Below, piece by piece: positions 1-12,068 of a stretch of DNA of 64,000 nucleotides (positions are counted from its first letter, which is position 1; every line of letters starts with the position of its first letter). Location of the stretch: contig CM053243.1 of assembly GCA_028583405.1 (NCBI GenBank), positions 19,509,550 through 19,573,549 on the forward strand. Direction: 5' to 3'. Under the pieces are notes generated by a model, which ran no database searches, was not told where the DNA came from, and saw only the letters and a program-made list of their open reading frames with translations. Origin of the DNA: Pogonophryne albipinna (lineage: Eukaryota; Chordata; Actinopteri; Perciformes; Artedidraconidae). The translations under genes were made by a program, and so were the position numbers.

Positions 1-3000
1 AGGAAACAATTAAACCACCAAACATGGGCATACTATAAATGTTTCTCCTTAAGTCTGCTGCTTTGTGTGTTTGCTTTTAGTAGAAAAATGATAATGGGAA
101 AAAAACTGGCTGGGTTTGCCTTTAAGTTATTTCTACTTCACGCAGAACAAAGTAAAGCGTGACAGTGATGGGAGAGTCAGAAAAGATTTACTTTCAGTTC
201 ATTGGCATTTCCACAGCTTCTCAGCCCCTGGGGACCCATGCCAGGAGTGCAGGAATAAACGTCATTATATAAGTAGACATGAAAGCACGCAGCATAAAAT
301 CCTGCGCCGGACAGAATTAATGCGCACTGATGAATAAGCATGAGCAGTGATATTAATACAGCTGTGAGTCGCAAAGTAAGACCCGAGCCACAGATTACAG
401 CGCTGAATTAAAAGATTAAGCTGAAAATGTTTAGTCGCATCACCTGATTTGGGTTTCATTTAAAAATGTCTCCATGTGAGAGGTTACAGAGGGAGGTGTT
501 TGAGGCCAGTTTAAGGGATGTCGACGGGGAGCGTCCTTGATGAGGTGGTTGACAGCTGACTCTGAAGCTTTTTCTAAAAAGTTAACAGTGCGTTAAAGCT
601 GGCAATGAGTACTCGGGCTATAAATGTGAAGGGTGCAAGGACACATGGTGGGTACCTGAGAGAGACTTCTTTTCAAATATAACATCTCATTAATTACCTG
701 TTGCGCTTTCCCCTCCATCCCTCTCTTACTTGCTCTCTCTCAAACACACACACTGGAGACGGAGCAAAAGGTGATTGCCAGTGGGACAGGAGCTAATAAG
801 ATTTAACTCTGGCATCTAATTTTATCTCCCCTCTTCACTGATAGAGCTCTGCTGCTGGGCAGAAATACTAAACAGGCACCTCCAACCCCAATGTAGTACC
901 GCAGGGGCCGTTTGAAGAAGCTGCATTCCTAATTTCCGAACAACTTTCCATCTAAAGGATTTCCATCACGTCTTCTCCCTCCACGGAGAAACAGACACTT
1001 TTGTCTCTTCACCCAATTCAGGTAGCCTGCACTTCAATCTAATGGACTGTCATAAGGGTCTAGGCACGCAGCAGTATTTTGGGAGTTACTGAGAAAAAAT
1101 GTGAAAAGGACATAATGGTCCCATTTTGATGAAAAACACCTTCATATCAGAAAATATGTACTTCCGTTTTTGCTGTATTTTATTCTGCATTTTTGTTCGG
1201 TAAAGAGAGAGAAGAGAATCTGTCAAGTTTCTAGAATCTTTTTTTTCTCATCATCGCCGGTTTGGTTATTCCAACATGTCCCCTCTGCACACCGCTCGCA
1301 TGAAATTGAGCCACTACCTCGTCCTACTGCTGCCAATGCCCGAGGCTGCACACATTACAGTCTGTGATCCCCTCGCTCTACAAAAAGCCTCCCACTCATT
1401 GTGTGCCTCCTTGCTGCACTGAAGGTGAAGTGGGGTGAAAGAAAGACAGATCACAAAACAAGATCCACCGCACAGCTGGGAGAGGGGAAGCCCTCCAACA
1501 CGGTTTGTTACTGCAGTTTCCACACAGATCAGTTATGGTTCAGTTCTGACAATGTGGTATTTTGTAGGAGGGCTAAGAGGGCAAGAGCATGACATAAAGT
1601 TGGTTGACTCAAATATAGATTGGTTATTTTTACAAGCAATTATCGTCAGGAATCCAAAACAAATACTTCTGCTTTGTATTCTTTACTGGCAAGCCTTTTC
1701 AAAACATGAATAACCAGACACGACTGATTTGGTAAGGTATGCATGGCACACCTCAACTTGGCGTTTATGAAAAAATGTATAAAAGTCATTCTGGCTATAA
1801 CTAATTATCTGTATCGTCATTATTAAGCTAACAAGAAAGACTGTACACTGAAGCTTTCTGGCTTATAATGTTGAAGCAAAGCTCGTGATTTGGACAAAAA
1901 CCCTTTTGCTGCCCATTCTCTGACTTTGTGGTGACTTTGACCCGAGTACCTGGTGCCTGTTGGGCCACCACAAAACTTTTTTCCTTCGTCTTCCACTCAA
2001 ATCTGTCCTAACATCAATTTCACAGATAAATGTGCAGCAAATTGATGTCACCTAAAAGTTTCCTGCCACTCGTCACATATAAAAGCACGTACAGAAGACA
2101 ACAGTAAAAACAATTGGGATATTTTTCTACAATACTTCCCAAAAACGGTCTTGCCCTTTATTGAGGGGAAGGATGTCTACACAATGTGACCGGCACATGA
2201 AATGGATCATCAGCTGTGTATAAAAAACACATTACAGGCACACCCATTTCCAGCTACCCAGTAGAGATAACTCTGCCTCCACATCAAAGTTTTCCATGAA
2301 TTAACTGAATCACAAGTGTGAACAGCACCAGGAAACGGCCACGGACCATTTCTGAAAACCGTTTCAGTATTTATCTGAAGAAATGACATCCTGTAAGTAA
2401 AAGGATCATTTCCCTATATATCTTTCCAGTAACTTAAGGCCAATCATGTCACACCCAGATCTTACATAGCACATAGTGGCTGGCAGGAACTTCCAGAAAT
2501 TAATTTTTTAGATGCCTTGACATTAAAAGGAAGTGTAATGAATATCAGTTGAATACAATGCGTCTTTGTCATGTAGATGCCTGTTTTGTCTGCTCGCATG
2601 CATGATAGCGACCTGATCCACAGTCCTGCCTATCATTTCACACTATTTCACTGATCCGTAGGTGGCAGAAGTGTGCTAAAAAACACAGAAAATGTGGGAA
2701 CAAAGCGCAAGGAAGACAGCATGTGAATAATGCAAACATTTGCTTTGTAAAGGAAATACGTTATCATGTTTGTAACACCTCAAGGTAACACAATTTAAAT
2801 CAAATATGTTTGATTACTCGACACCTTTAAGCAACTATCTGCAAAATGGATGCAGCAGTGAAACATAGTCACGAGTTAACAAGAAATAAGGTGATGCACT
2901 TTATTTGTTCCTTGGGTAAAATATTTGTTTTCATTCTGTTGTTATTTTCCTTAAATGTGGAGGGATGTCAGAATGATGGGTTGTAACAGCGGATCGCCCC

Positions 3001-4680
3001 GAGCAGATCCAGGTGTGGTGCCTTACTCAGGGACACCTGGCAGTACCCGGCAGGTGAACTGGCAGCTCTGCAGCTCCCAGTCCCCGCTCTGTTACTTTGC
3101 ACTGAGCTACTAATGCTACGGTGCTATTTGTCCTTGCAGCTTGAATTGAGGCTGTGTGGTATGCAGGTATTGCCCTGAGAATAATGGAGCGAAGTGAAAA
3201 TATCATCAACAGCAATTAAGTTGAACTGAAATGAGAGGAAAGCAGTGACTTCAGAGGAATTGGATTGGGCGTTTTTAATAGGTCATCACGCTTTAATTAA
3301 CCTAAAAACCTCTAATCTTTTGAAAGCAAATCAACGTAGAAGATGCATGCAAACAGAGTTCTGCTGCCGTCGTAAAGCTTTGCTCCTCCTTATCTGAAAT
3401 TTATGTGTTCATTTATGTGGGGGGGATGTCGATCAAAAATGATTCTGAATTTCTATTCCCCAGGCAGCATGGCCAAATGAGTTCTTCCAACCAAATAATT
3501 TAGCAATCGTGGGAAGATATGTTGAAAGCAGTTACGACAGAATTATTCATAGTAGACAGCAGTGCGGGGCAAAACAACTCTGCTCTCATTTACATTATAA
3601 AAACGAAAAGCAGTCACTGCCTTGTCAAGGAACATTACACGTATATGACATGGCTGCCTCTATTTTAGCTCTCAAATAAAAACAGCGCATGGGTCCAGCA
3701 TAACAATTATATCAATCAGACGCTATTTCCAGACAGTGGAAAGCATATAGACATAAAGCAGCGTGATGCCTTGCATACTTAATGTTATCCTGGCAGAGAA
3801 ATCATCACAATCAAGTCCTACATTGATACAGTTTAGGTGACACAACACAACAGGGCTGTGCGTGCATGATGAATTACCAAAAGCAATTATGACCACAGTG
3901 CCCGTCTCAATCATTTCACTAACTCTGATGTCACACCACACGGTGGGTGCGTAACTCTGAGCCGAGCCTGTTTGGTGATACCGTCTTGTTGGTGTATATT
4001 TCAGTCCAAGGGCAAGTTTGTTTGAAACGTATGATTTGATAAAAGACAATTATTTTGTATAGTTTGGGAGTTGCTATGTGCTTGACATTTGATCTAATCA
4101 AATGTACAGATGTTCATTTTACCAGTGTATTCACTTTAGATTTACAACACTGTCGGAATGTTCTTGTCACTTGATTTCAACACACTGTCGACTGTCGAGT
4201 AAACTTCTGTTAACTTCCTCTTTCTCTGTGTTTATGTTATTTTCTTAAGTAACCACAGTCTGGCTGTTAGATACTATGTTGAACACATAAAAAAAAAAGT
4301 CAACCACATGAAGACTGTGTGTTTGGCCCACAGGCTTAGATGGATACTGAACAGCATGGCAATGCAGACCACTGTATTGATGAATGGGTCCTGCCTGAAA
4401 CAGGATGTGCTGCACGTTGTCTGAGCGCACAGTCATACTACTATTCTTCATACTCATCTCCTCCTCAATCTCACTCACAGCAGGTGAGAGTGAAAACAGC
4501 GGGGCCAAGCATAACACAATGACTGGGTATTGGCAGTGACCTTACGGCGCTATAATTTCATCCTTTGGATACTTTATTTCTCCCAGAGAGAGTTTGGATT
4601 GTCACAGCACCATGGCAAGAAAGAGAGACGCACAAATAAAACTCCGTATCCAATCTTCAGCTACCCCACTGTGCAAGTAC
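1..4680. other. Non-coding stretch, no gene recognised
   Basis: No open frame here resembles a known protein and none is joined by convincing splice sites. The sequence is AT-rich and unique-looking, with short homopolymer and CA/CT tracts. If the furin-type exon at 25.2 kb is read correctly, this stretch is either part of that gene's long intron or intergenic. Conserved non-coding elements could be present but cannot be recognised without an alignment. Confidence 0.5.
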
Positions 4681-4697
4681 ATCACAACATCACGTCA

Positions 4698-4965
4698 CAA
4701 TCATAGACTGTATATATAAATGGACGTAGGGTCCGTGACGTCACCCATAGGATTCTGCAGAGTTGCCGAGAAGCCCTTAGTAGGCGGAGTCGGCCACTAA
4801 CGGCTCGACAGTGACGTCGATTTTAACTCCCGCCTGCTCCAAATAAGGGCAAAGAGGCGGAGCCGAGGCGGGACAGGGCGGGACCTGCTGACAACGGACG
4901 TGAAATTCCAGACCTAGCTCAGGCTAAGAAGCTAAGCTAATATGCTCCCAGTATTAAGCTAACAA
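4698..4965. repeat. Teleost dispersed repeat (SINE-like or MITE-like)
   Basis: The segment opens with a phrase of the type 'atagactgtatataaatggacgtag...gtgacgtcaccca', which I recall as recurring in many fish genomes. It is more GC-rich than its surroundings. I could not find terminal inverted repeats or a target duplication, so the class is uncertain and the boundaries are approximate. Confidence 0.4.
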
Positions 4966-5059
4966 CCATAGGTCACAATGCACTGCTTCATCTCAGGAAT
5001 GTAACACAGATTTTGCCTAGCAGTTATTTCCTATTCAGTGATGAGACAAGACGATAACA

Positions 5060-5340
5060 TTTATCCAGATAAGATAAATAAACACCTTTATTAATCCCTG
5101 TAGGGAAATTCAGGTGTCAGAGCAGCAACAGCAAAAGAGTGAGACAGGGTAGGACAGGTAAGAGTTCACGCAAGGATAAAAAGTACAAATGAAGATGACA
5201 ATATGATTAGTTAAAACACTGAAGGACTGAATTTACACATGTACGGATATTATTAAAGTTCAATATGAATATATATGTTAATGTGCAAGTGTGAGTCCAA
5301 AGTAAGCAGATCATGTGACCACCATTGCTTTACATCACTG
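5060..5340 (-). repeat. 3' tail of a LINE/SINE retroelement (minus strand)
   Basis: Read on the minus strand, 5,130-5,060 gives 'gaatttccctacagggattaataaagg', close to the stereotyped 3' tail of fish LINE/SINE elements, with a run of short ATCT-type units after it. The AT-rich sequence to 5,340 may be the element's 3' UTR. No reverse-transcriptase frame is visible, so this is a truncated copy. Confidence 0.45.
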
Positions 5341-5442
5341 ACAAAATAACCAAAATTAACTACATTACATTAGGGACATTTAATTAATGCACAATACCTG
5401 CATCAATCATTTTGGTGTTGATGACAACTGGTGACTCTATAA

Positions 5443-6018
5443 CAGGGGTGTCAAACTCAAATACACAGTGGGCCAAAATAAAAAAAATTGGTACTAGTCG
5501 AGGGCCGGACTGGTTCAATGTTTATTGCAGAACGTATTGAAATGAACTTATTGCACATATCAAACCTGGAACTAACAAAGCTTAAATGATTGCCTATAAA
5601 AACAACATTAAATAATCAGTTGCATTCATTTCTTATGGCTCGATCTGCAGCTTTTCTGGAGTCATTTCTTATGATTACATTTTTCCACAGGCTTAAAAAA
5701 ACAATTTCCCTCAAAGAACAAACCAAACATGCCCTGTTGTCTCAAGAAAAAACATGCAGAAGGAAACATCCATTGAAACTCAGTTTGCTGCTCTGTGATG
5801 CTAGTTCAAGCCAGATACTTGGCATCTCATCTTGGGTGCAAGGTCATCAATGTTTGGGGTCAGGCTCTGAGCTGAGGAAACCCTCAGGATGGAGTAAAGG
5901 TGTGCGTGCAATATACCGGCGGACCAGATCTAATAGTAATTAGAAATTATCCTGCGGGCCGAAATTAAATCCACCAAGGGCCTGATTTGGCCCCCGGGCC
6001 TTGAGTTTGACACATGTG
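5443..6018. mobile_element. Non-autonomous hAT element (MITE), family A
   Basis: The element starts with caggggtgtcaaactcaa and ends with the inverted equivalent ttgagtttgacacatgtg (two mismatches). It is flanked by a perfect 8-bp target duplication, ctctataa, at 5,435-5,442 and 6,019-6,026; an 8-bp duplication is typical of hAT. Subterminal 'gggcc' motifs occur at both ends. No transposase domain is visible in the 576 bp, so it would need enzyme supplied in trans. A relative with the same ends lies at 34,388-34,967. Confidence 0.85.
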
Positions 6019-6256
6019 CTCTATAACTATAAACCAAACCGCACGCAGCAGTATGCATCTATAGCAGGACTCCCGTTAAAATCCCGTCCATCACCCATGG
6101 GCCAGCCACACAGCTGTTTTCACTTATGTTGCCTGATTAGAGCTTTTCTCAGGGGTAGGCGTATAGAAACTATGAAGGATTGACAGCTGCCTCGTTCTCC
6201 TGTAGTTCACCTGTTAGAGCACAACACTTGACATGGATGACTCTCACTTCCTAGAG

Positions 6257-7743
6257 CAGGGGTCTCCAACCTTTCTTCACCTGAGAGCTACTTTGAAAAA
6301 ATGAAAGTGATCAAGAGCTACCATCACATCGCTTACATTTATTCACATAGCCCTCATCAGTTGAATTAAGCTACTTTTGTACACGTGTGTGAAATTGCAA
6401 TACCTAAAGCTTGTAAAAAAATCTTAACTTCACATCAAGGTCCAAGAAAATGACAATTTCTCACATATTATTATGGCCCACATAGTAAGTACATCACTGA
6501 ACATTCACATAAATGTCCCTAATCACTACCTGACAAGCATCTTATGGCACATGTGTCAAATAAGTGCATTCACTCTTTTTTACAGTCGGTGAGATGAATG
6601 GCACTGCATGGAGTCCACCATAGAGGTCTATGCTGGAGTGTACCCACTTAGGTTCACTCTAATAGAGTCATTTAATTGTTCATCAGTCAGTCTTGTTCTG
6701 TATTTACATTTCATGACATTCATGTCAGAAAATACTACTTCACAAAGGTCTGTAGAACAGAGCCAAATAAAGCAGACATGTTCAGTGCTGCTTGGTGAAT
6801 GTTCTTATAGTTTTCTGGGTCTACAAGGCTCCAGAAATGTTCTGAGTTTTGCTGAGACTTAAGCTGAACATGATTTTGGAGATGCATAACCTCCATCTCC
6901 ACAGGATTGACACTGAACAGTTCAGCCATTTTTTTCTTCTTTTTCTTCGTCATGAAATTATAAACCATAATAAATCAATTGTATAGGTCTAGCCTCCCTA
7001 TATCTGTGTGTGAAATTGTTCCATCCTCAAAAACAAAAAACTAATACTTCTGCAGTCTAGCTGCAGCTTCTAGCAACGGTCTTCTGTTAAAAAAAAAGGA
7101 CAATGAAGGTCCTGAATGTGGCATCACAAACATGACTTGAGTCTGAACACAGCAGACAACAGGAGTATTTACAACAGCATATAAAAACAAAAATAGTGCA
7201 TGTGGGTGCACACTTACATTCTCTGTTTTACTGTTACATAAATCCCATGAATGTATGAGATTAAGTTAGCTTCATCATCTCAATCAGTGATTAAGTGAAT
7301 AATAAAGTTTCTATCAGGTTACTATTAGCCTGTCACTCATTATTTTCAGAGGGGGGGGGGGGTTGGAGGAACAGAGGAGACGGTGATCGCGGAAGCTTTT
7401 TCCTCCTGCCTTCACAAACTTTACACGTGTTTATCAACTGAAAATAGCAAGAGGACATTCATACTCTGCAAAAACCTGACATGACGATAACGAGTGTTTT
7501 AAAAAAAAAAAAAATAATCCCTGTGTCTCTGTGCCGCTGTCACGTCTGTTCCTTGATCTCTGCGTCACCGACCAATTTGATATTCCTGTCACAGAAAACA
7601 TTCAAAAACAAAAAAAATTTATTGTCCAGCCGCGGCCGAAAAATGAAGAAGCAACGTTACTACGCTATAATCGATAATCGAGCGGTGAGCTACTGAAAAG
7701 CTGCCCGCGAGCTACCGGTAGATCGACGTGTTGGAGACCCCTG
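6257..7743 (-). mobile_element. hAT transposon remnant with decayed transposase C-terminus
   Basis: Terminal inverted repeats of about 14 bp (caggggtctccaac) bound a 1,487-bp element. A perfect 8-bp target duplication, tcctagag, lies at 6,249-6,256 and 7,744-7,751. The minus strand near 6,600-6,970 carries a broken coding remnant (see separate entry). A G-homopolymer and an A-homopolymer lie inside. The perfect duplication suggests an insertion that is not very old, although the coding part is already damaged. Confidence 0.85.
6600..6968 (-). pseudogene. hAT transposase C-terminal fragment (GTF2IRD2/ZBED-like hAT group)
   Basis: The minus strand encodes a short frame (6,968-6,735) containing 'FWSLVDPENYKNIHQAALN' followed by 'MSALFGS'. 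This resembles the segment of GTF2IRD2/EPM2AIP1-type hAT transposases just before the C-terminal dimerisation region. After a disrupted stretch, another frame continues with 'KCKYRTRLTDEQLNDSIRVN', which matches the following part of the same domain. The interrupted frame, a stop soon afterwards and the absence of the RNase H-like core show that it is not functional. The link to this hAT group is from memory of the family. Confidence 0.6.
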
Positions 7744-8033
7744 TCCTAGAGTGTGGTAGCATCAGTATTTCCCAACATATTCCCCAAATAAATGAGATGA
7801 TAATTCATTTTGTGATGATTGAGTCTCGTAATAATTAAAGCTCACATTTAATAAGGAACTAGGAAGTTGACAGGTTTTTTTCAATGCGTACTGTATCCTA
7901 AAAATATAAAAGAGAAGGTAAAAGTATTGCCAATAAATCGGTTTTGAATTCCAAAAAAACAAGTTTAAATAACACAAATGTTTCCTCAGTACGCTGACGC
8001 ATCACTCTTTCGAACCTTCTTGATGTTAACCTG

Positions 8034-9109
8034 TTAAGCCCCAAGCCTGTTTTTCAGGTCTCAGGCTCGAAAATGACATTCCCAGAACAAATGACAATAA
8101 CTTCCCTTTTAAAAAGGGGTAAATTAATAATCTTTTTTCTCAAAGCAATGATAAACCTTTGAGTTGGATGTAGAAGAGTCACAACCAATATAGATTTATT
8201 ATTTTATTTTAAAGTAAATTCAGATTGAACATAGTAAAAAAAAATGTAAATGATAGTGTCCGTCCAAAAAAAAACATTACTTATAGTGAAAACCACCCTT
8301 GAATGATGGGATAGTAGACAAAGACCTTTAGGAATCCAAACTATAATAAGAACCCTGTATCAAGATTGATGCAAAACAAGTGACATTTTACCTTTTTAGA
8401 AAGGTTTAGAAAAAAAACCCTCTTCTGGGGTCATTTGGGTGGATTTGCCATATCTCTGGCCCCCCTCGGTCGATTCTTTTGAACCGTAAGTGCCAATAGA
8501 ATCGAGGGGAAGTTCCTAAATCCATCTAAACATTACCATTGGTGAATGAGTGTGATGCGCAGCCAGCATGCCATGCCAAAACCGGAAGCTCTCTTACTAT
8601 ATGAAAAGTACGTTTATTGACATAAATGTTATGATGGATTATCAGTAATCATTTCAAAGTGACACAGACACATTGGATTAACCTTCAGCAGAGTTTTTAT
8701 CATTTTAATGCCATTGAACACAACTTTTGATCAGAAAACAGCAAAGGTAAGACATATTTGCCGTTTTGGCTCCGTAAAGCTACGTTGTGTGTTGTCTGGG
8801 TTTGCCTTCGCTGCCCTGAGGTTTGGTCTCACAGTGATGATACTTATACCTCGAGAATCTGTGAATCTTGTTTGTGCAGATCCGATAAGTAATAAAGTAT
8901 TTCTACCGTGAGTTCTGTGGTGAGTGCGTTAGCATTTTTTCACTAATTCAGAGGCTTGGTATTACCCTTGTGTTTCGTTTAGCAAAAAATGGTTCATATC
9001 GTCAGTTAGCCGAGTTTCTTCCCGTTAAGTGGGTATGACACATTAATAGGTTGTTAAATGTTAAGAAGCCCTGACACACAGGTTCCTTGGCGGGGGCTAT
9101 GGGGCTTAA
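8034..9109. mobile_element. Probable TTAA-flanked non-autonomous DNA element (piggyBac-like?)
   Basis: TTAA at 8,034-8,037 is followed by gcccca, and the mirrored tggggc is followed by TTAA at 9,106-9,109, bounding 1,076 bp. TTAA duplication is the hallmark of piggyBac-type insertion. The perfect inverted repeat is only about six bases long, so chance or another superfamily is possible. No transposase frame is visible inside. Confidence 0.4.
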
Positions 9110-11966
9110 CAGTAACACTGTTCTTTGTCCTCTTCCAGATAAGTGTGTGTCTCTATGCGTGTATGTTCATGTGTGTGTCCTGTGGTGGGATTTAAGGTCA
9201 CACTACTCACAGAGAGGAACATTCCTCTTAAATAGTACGGTACAGTCTCAAGCTCTGAACACAACAACTGTGTCCAGCTGAGTCCCACAGCTGCTGGTTT
9301 CAGCGCTCTGCCAAAACCACACCACCACCACTGCTACTGCTGCTGCATGGTGGCTCTAACAATGACAGGAAGGCCGGCCGCAATCATTTCCTATAGTCTA
9401 ACAGCAGTATCCAAACAAAAATATTCCCTAAATCTCTGTTCCACTTTTCTCCTGCTTGTAGATATACAGAAGGCGTAGATAATGAATTAGGCACTGTTAA
9501 AGGCAAACATTAGTCTGTGGTTGCCTTTCATTCTCCCTGTGTGTAATCGTGAAATACATAAAACAATGTTTCCAGTAACCTAAAGAAACCCTGAGCCTTG
9601 AGAGTAATTGGGACAACATTTCAAATGGGAAACAGTCCCAAAATAGACGAACAAGGCAACCTGGTACCAAATTAAGGATAATAAAAGGCTCCAGGCTGGG
9701 TTGGGGGTAGAGACAGATTTTTTCATAAACAGCTATTAAGGTCTGTAAAGCAGTAGGAGGCTGACGGTTTTTCTGTGGACTAAACACATGAACCCACTCG
9801 CTGGGAAAGCTCCCTCAGAGCCTCAGCTCTTTCCACCATAATTGCAGTTCTCCTGGTTTACTTTGCGTATTGGAACGTCAATGAACGCCGGCACCAGACT
9901 CTCAGTTGGAGTTTCTACACCGTGCCACAGCAGTGCACGTCTGGACTCGTGCCCTGGGGAGAAAAGCCGGTCCCTGAGGCTCACCGACTATAGCCACCAC
10001 AGTATCCTGTCCAAAACATTGGTAGCTTTCCCTGAACTGAAGCAGCCTTCAGAGAAACAACCAAACAGATGGACACTCCTCATAGAACAGCCTCTTCAGT
10101 GTTTCCTGTGCAGTTGGTTTCCTCTGTACTGTGTTAAATATGGCAGGGTGTGAGAGCCCAGTGGGCATCTGGGCCAATATTAACGTCAGATGCATTGCAT
10201 GTGTACAATAAAATGTACTGTATACTAATATGCATCATCATTCATGGAATTCAAACGCCAGCATTTCCAAACAATGGGTACAGCTTTCGAAAACAAATGA
10301 CAAATGTAAATTAATGTAACTGTTGTTATCAATATTAATCATAAATATAAAAGGTACTTCCCAACTTGCTATGTGCACCAAATGTATGTATACTTTGATT
10401 AGGTCACCTTGACTGATAGAGGGCATTTATAACCATTTTGTAACAATTCATAGTTCAAACGATATAATATGTTAACAATTGATCTTATAATGGAATTTAT
10501 AAGTTGCAGCCGTATAAATATGCAAAAAAATGCATACAGGAGTCAGTCTAATAAATATTGGATTATAAAATTATCCATACCTTTCTAATATTAATGAACC
10601 GTATTTCCCTTGCCATAAATAAGTTACTTTTTTCTACAATTGCTGCACAGTCTTTCTCCCAGGAGCCAAAAAACTGTTATGTATACCGCATCGTTTCCCA
10701 ATCCTACAACATAGTGATAACAAACCCCCCACGGTTATAAATCGACTCTATAAGGCATTCAATTCAGTCAGCAAAATCATCACACACAATAAAGAAGATG
10801 AGCTCCGTTTGCAATAGCAGGCACCAGGGATTCAATTTCACAAACATCTGATGAGGTGGGGGGGAAACTGCAACTCATTGATGCATAGCCTACATCAGCA
10901 ATAAAATATTCATGCACGTTCAAACGCACACACGGCGACCTCTGATACTGTACACAGGCATGATTAATCCTACTTCCTATGCAACATGGATAGATTAGAT
11001 AGCCTAAAATTTAGAGCGTGTGCCACTCTGAATTGTATTGAATCTGAAGAACACGCACAGACCTGACTGTCACATCAATAAAACAGATGATATAACATCC
11101 TGCAAGAACAACCACTCATTTTTCAAAAAGGAATTTCAAAGGGAAAAAAACTCTAGCGCATTTAGGGACATTTTCTGCCAAGATGGCAGGTTACCAAAAG
11201 ATTACTGGAAACATTCAAAAACAAATAGGCACCTACTCCAAGTGCAGTGCTGCGAGGAGAAAACCGCCTAGTGTGTGAAGAGCTCTAAAAAATGCATTCT
11301 AAAGAGGTGTGAGAGAAAGAGAGAGGTGTTTGTTTGTTTGATATTCAGATCAGCTATGTGGTGCCAAACAGTATTTTGACAAGATTTCTTTCAAGGCATG
11401 TGAATAAAAGCAACTGTATTGACATCTTGAGGTCATTCAGGCTGAAGAAAAAACAGATTCAACTGATGAAAGAAACAAGATGTTCCTCAGATTCTAATTC
11501 AATAATACTGCAAAGAAAAGAGTGTGGGTGGACCGCACAGAAAACATTTGCGCGTCTGTAAACTGTACATCATGTACATCATGACAGTAAAACATTATAA
11601 TTATGATACATGATTCGAATGTTCAAACTGGAGAAGCACAAAAGCAGATTCCTCACACATAGAATCCTGTTTTTTTTTCACCCGCAGCATACGTAGCTAA
11701 ACTAACTCCATCTGTGATAAGGACACCTGGCGTGAAATCTAAATCCAGCATCTCTGCTACACTGCAACACAACCAAACAGCTCCGAAACGGCAGATCTGT
11801 TACAACTTAGCAGGACTCGTGTTACCAACGGGGGAAAAAACACTTGAAGAAAAAAAAAAGCTCCTCCCAAATGCTGCATTCCTCCCACAGTGCATTCTCC
11901 ATTAGGCTGGTTACAGGCCTTTAAAACATTCACCTGATTGTTTTCTTTGTAAAAAGGGCTTAAAAA

Positions 11967-11967
<1 letters not shown>
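9110..11967. other. Non-coding stretch, no gene recognised
   Basis: Open frames here are short, overlap on both strands and resemble nothing I know. One plus-strand frame of 103 codons (9,842-10,153) has no domain, and its composition is no different from its flanks. I see nothing else to annotate. Confidence 0.5.
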
Positions 11968-11969
<2 letters not shown>

Positions 11970-12045
<76 letters not shown>

Positions 12046-12068
12046 CATGCGTGTGTGTGTGTGTGTGC
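11970..12068. repeat. (TG)n microsatellite
   Basis: About 80 bp of uninterrupted TG dinucleotides is followed by a degenerate TG/CG tail to 12,068. The cysteine/valine-rich plus-strand frames and histidine/threonine-rich minus-strand frames across it are translations of the repeat, not genes. Such alternating purine-pyrimidine tracts can form Z-DNA and are length-polymorphic. Confidence 0.97.

Noticed and set aside
5590..5943. 117-codon frame that could be a small gene
   Set aside because: It lies entirely inside a hAT MITE with perfect target duplication and resembles no protein.
9842..10153. 103-codon plus-strand frame as a hypothetical gene
   Set aside because: No domain, no conserved motif recognised, no splice or promoter signals; retained only as part of a non-coding stretch.
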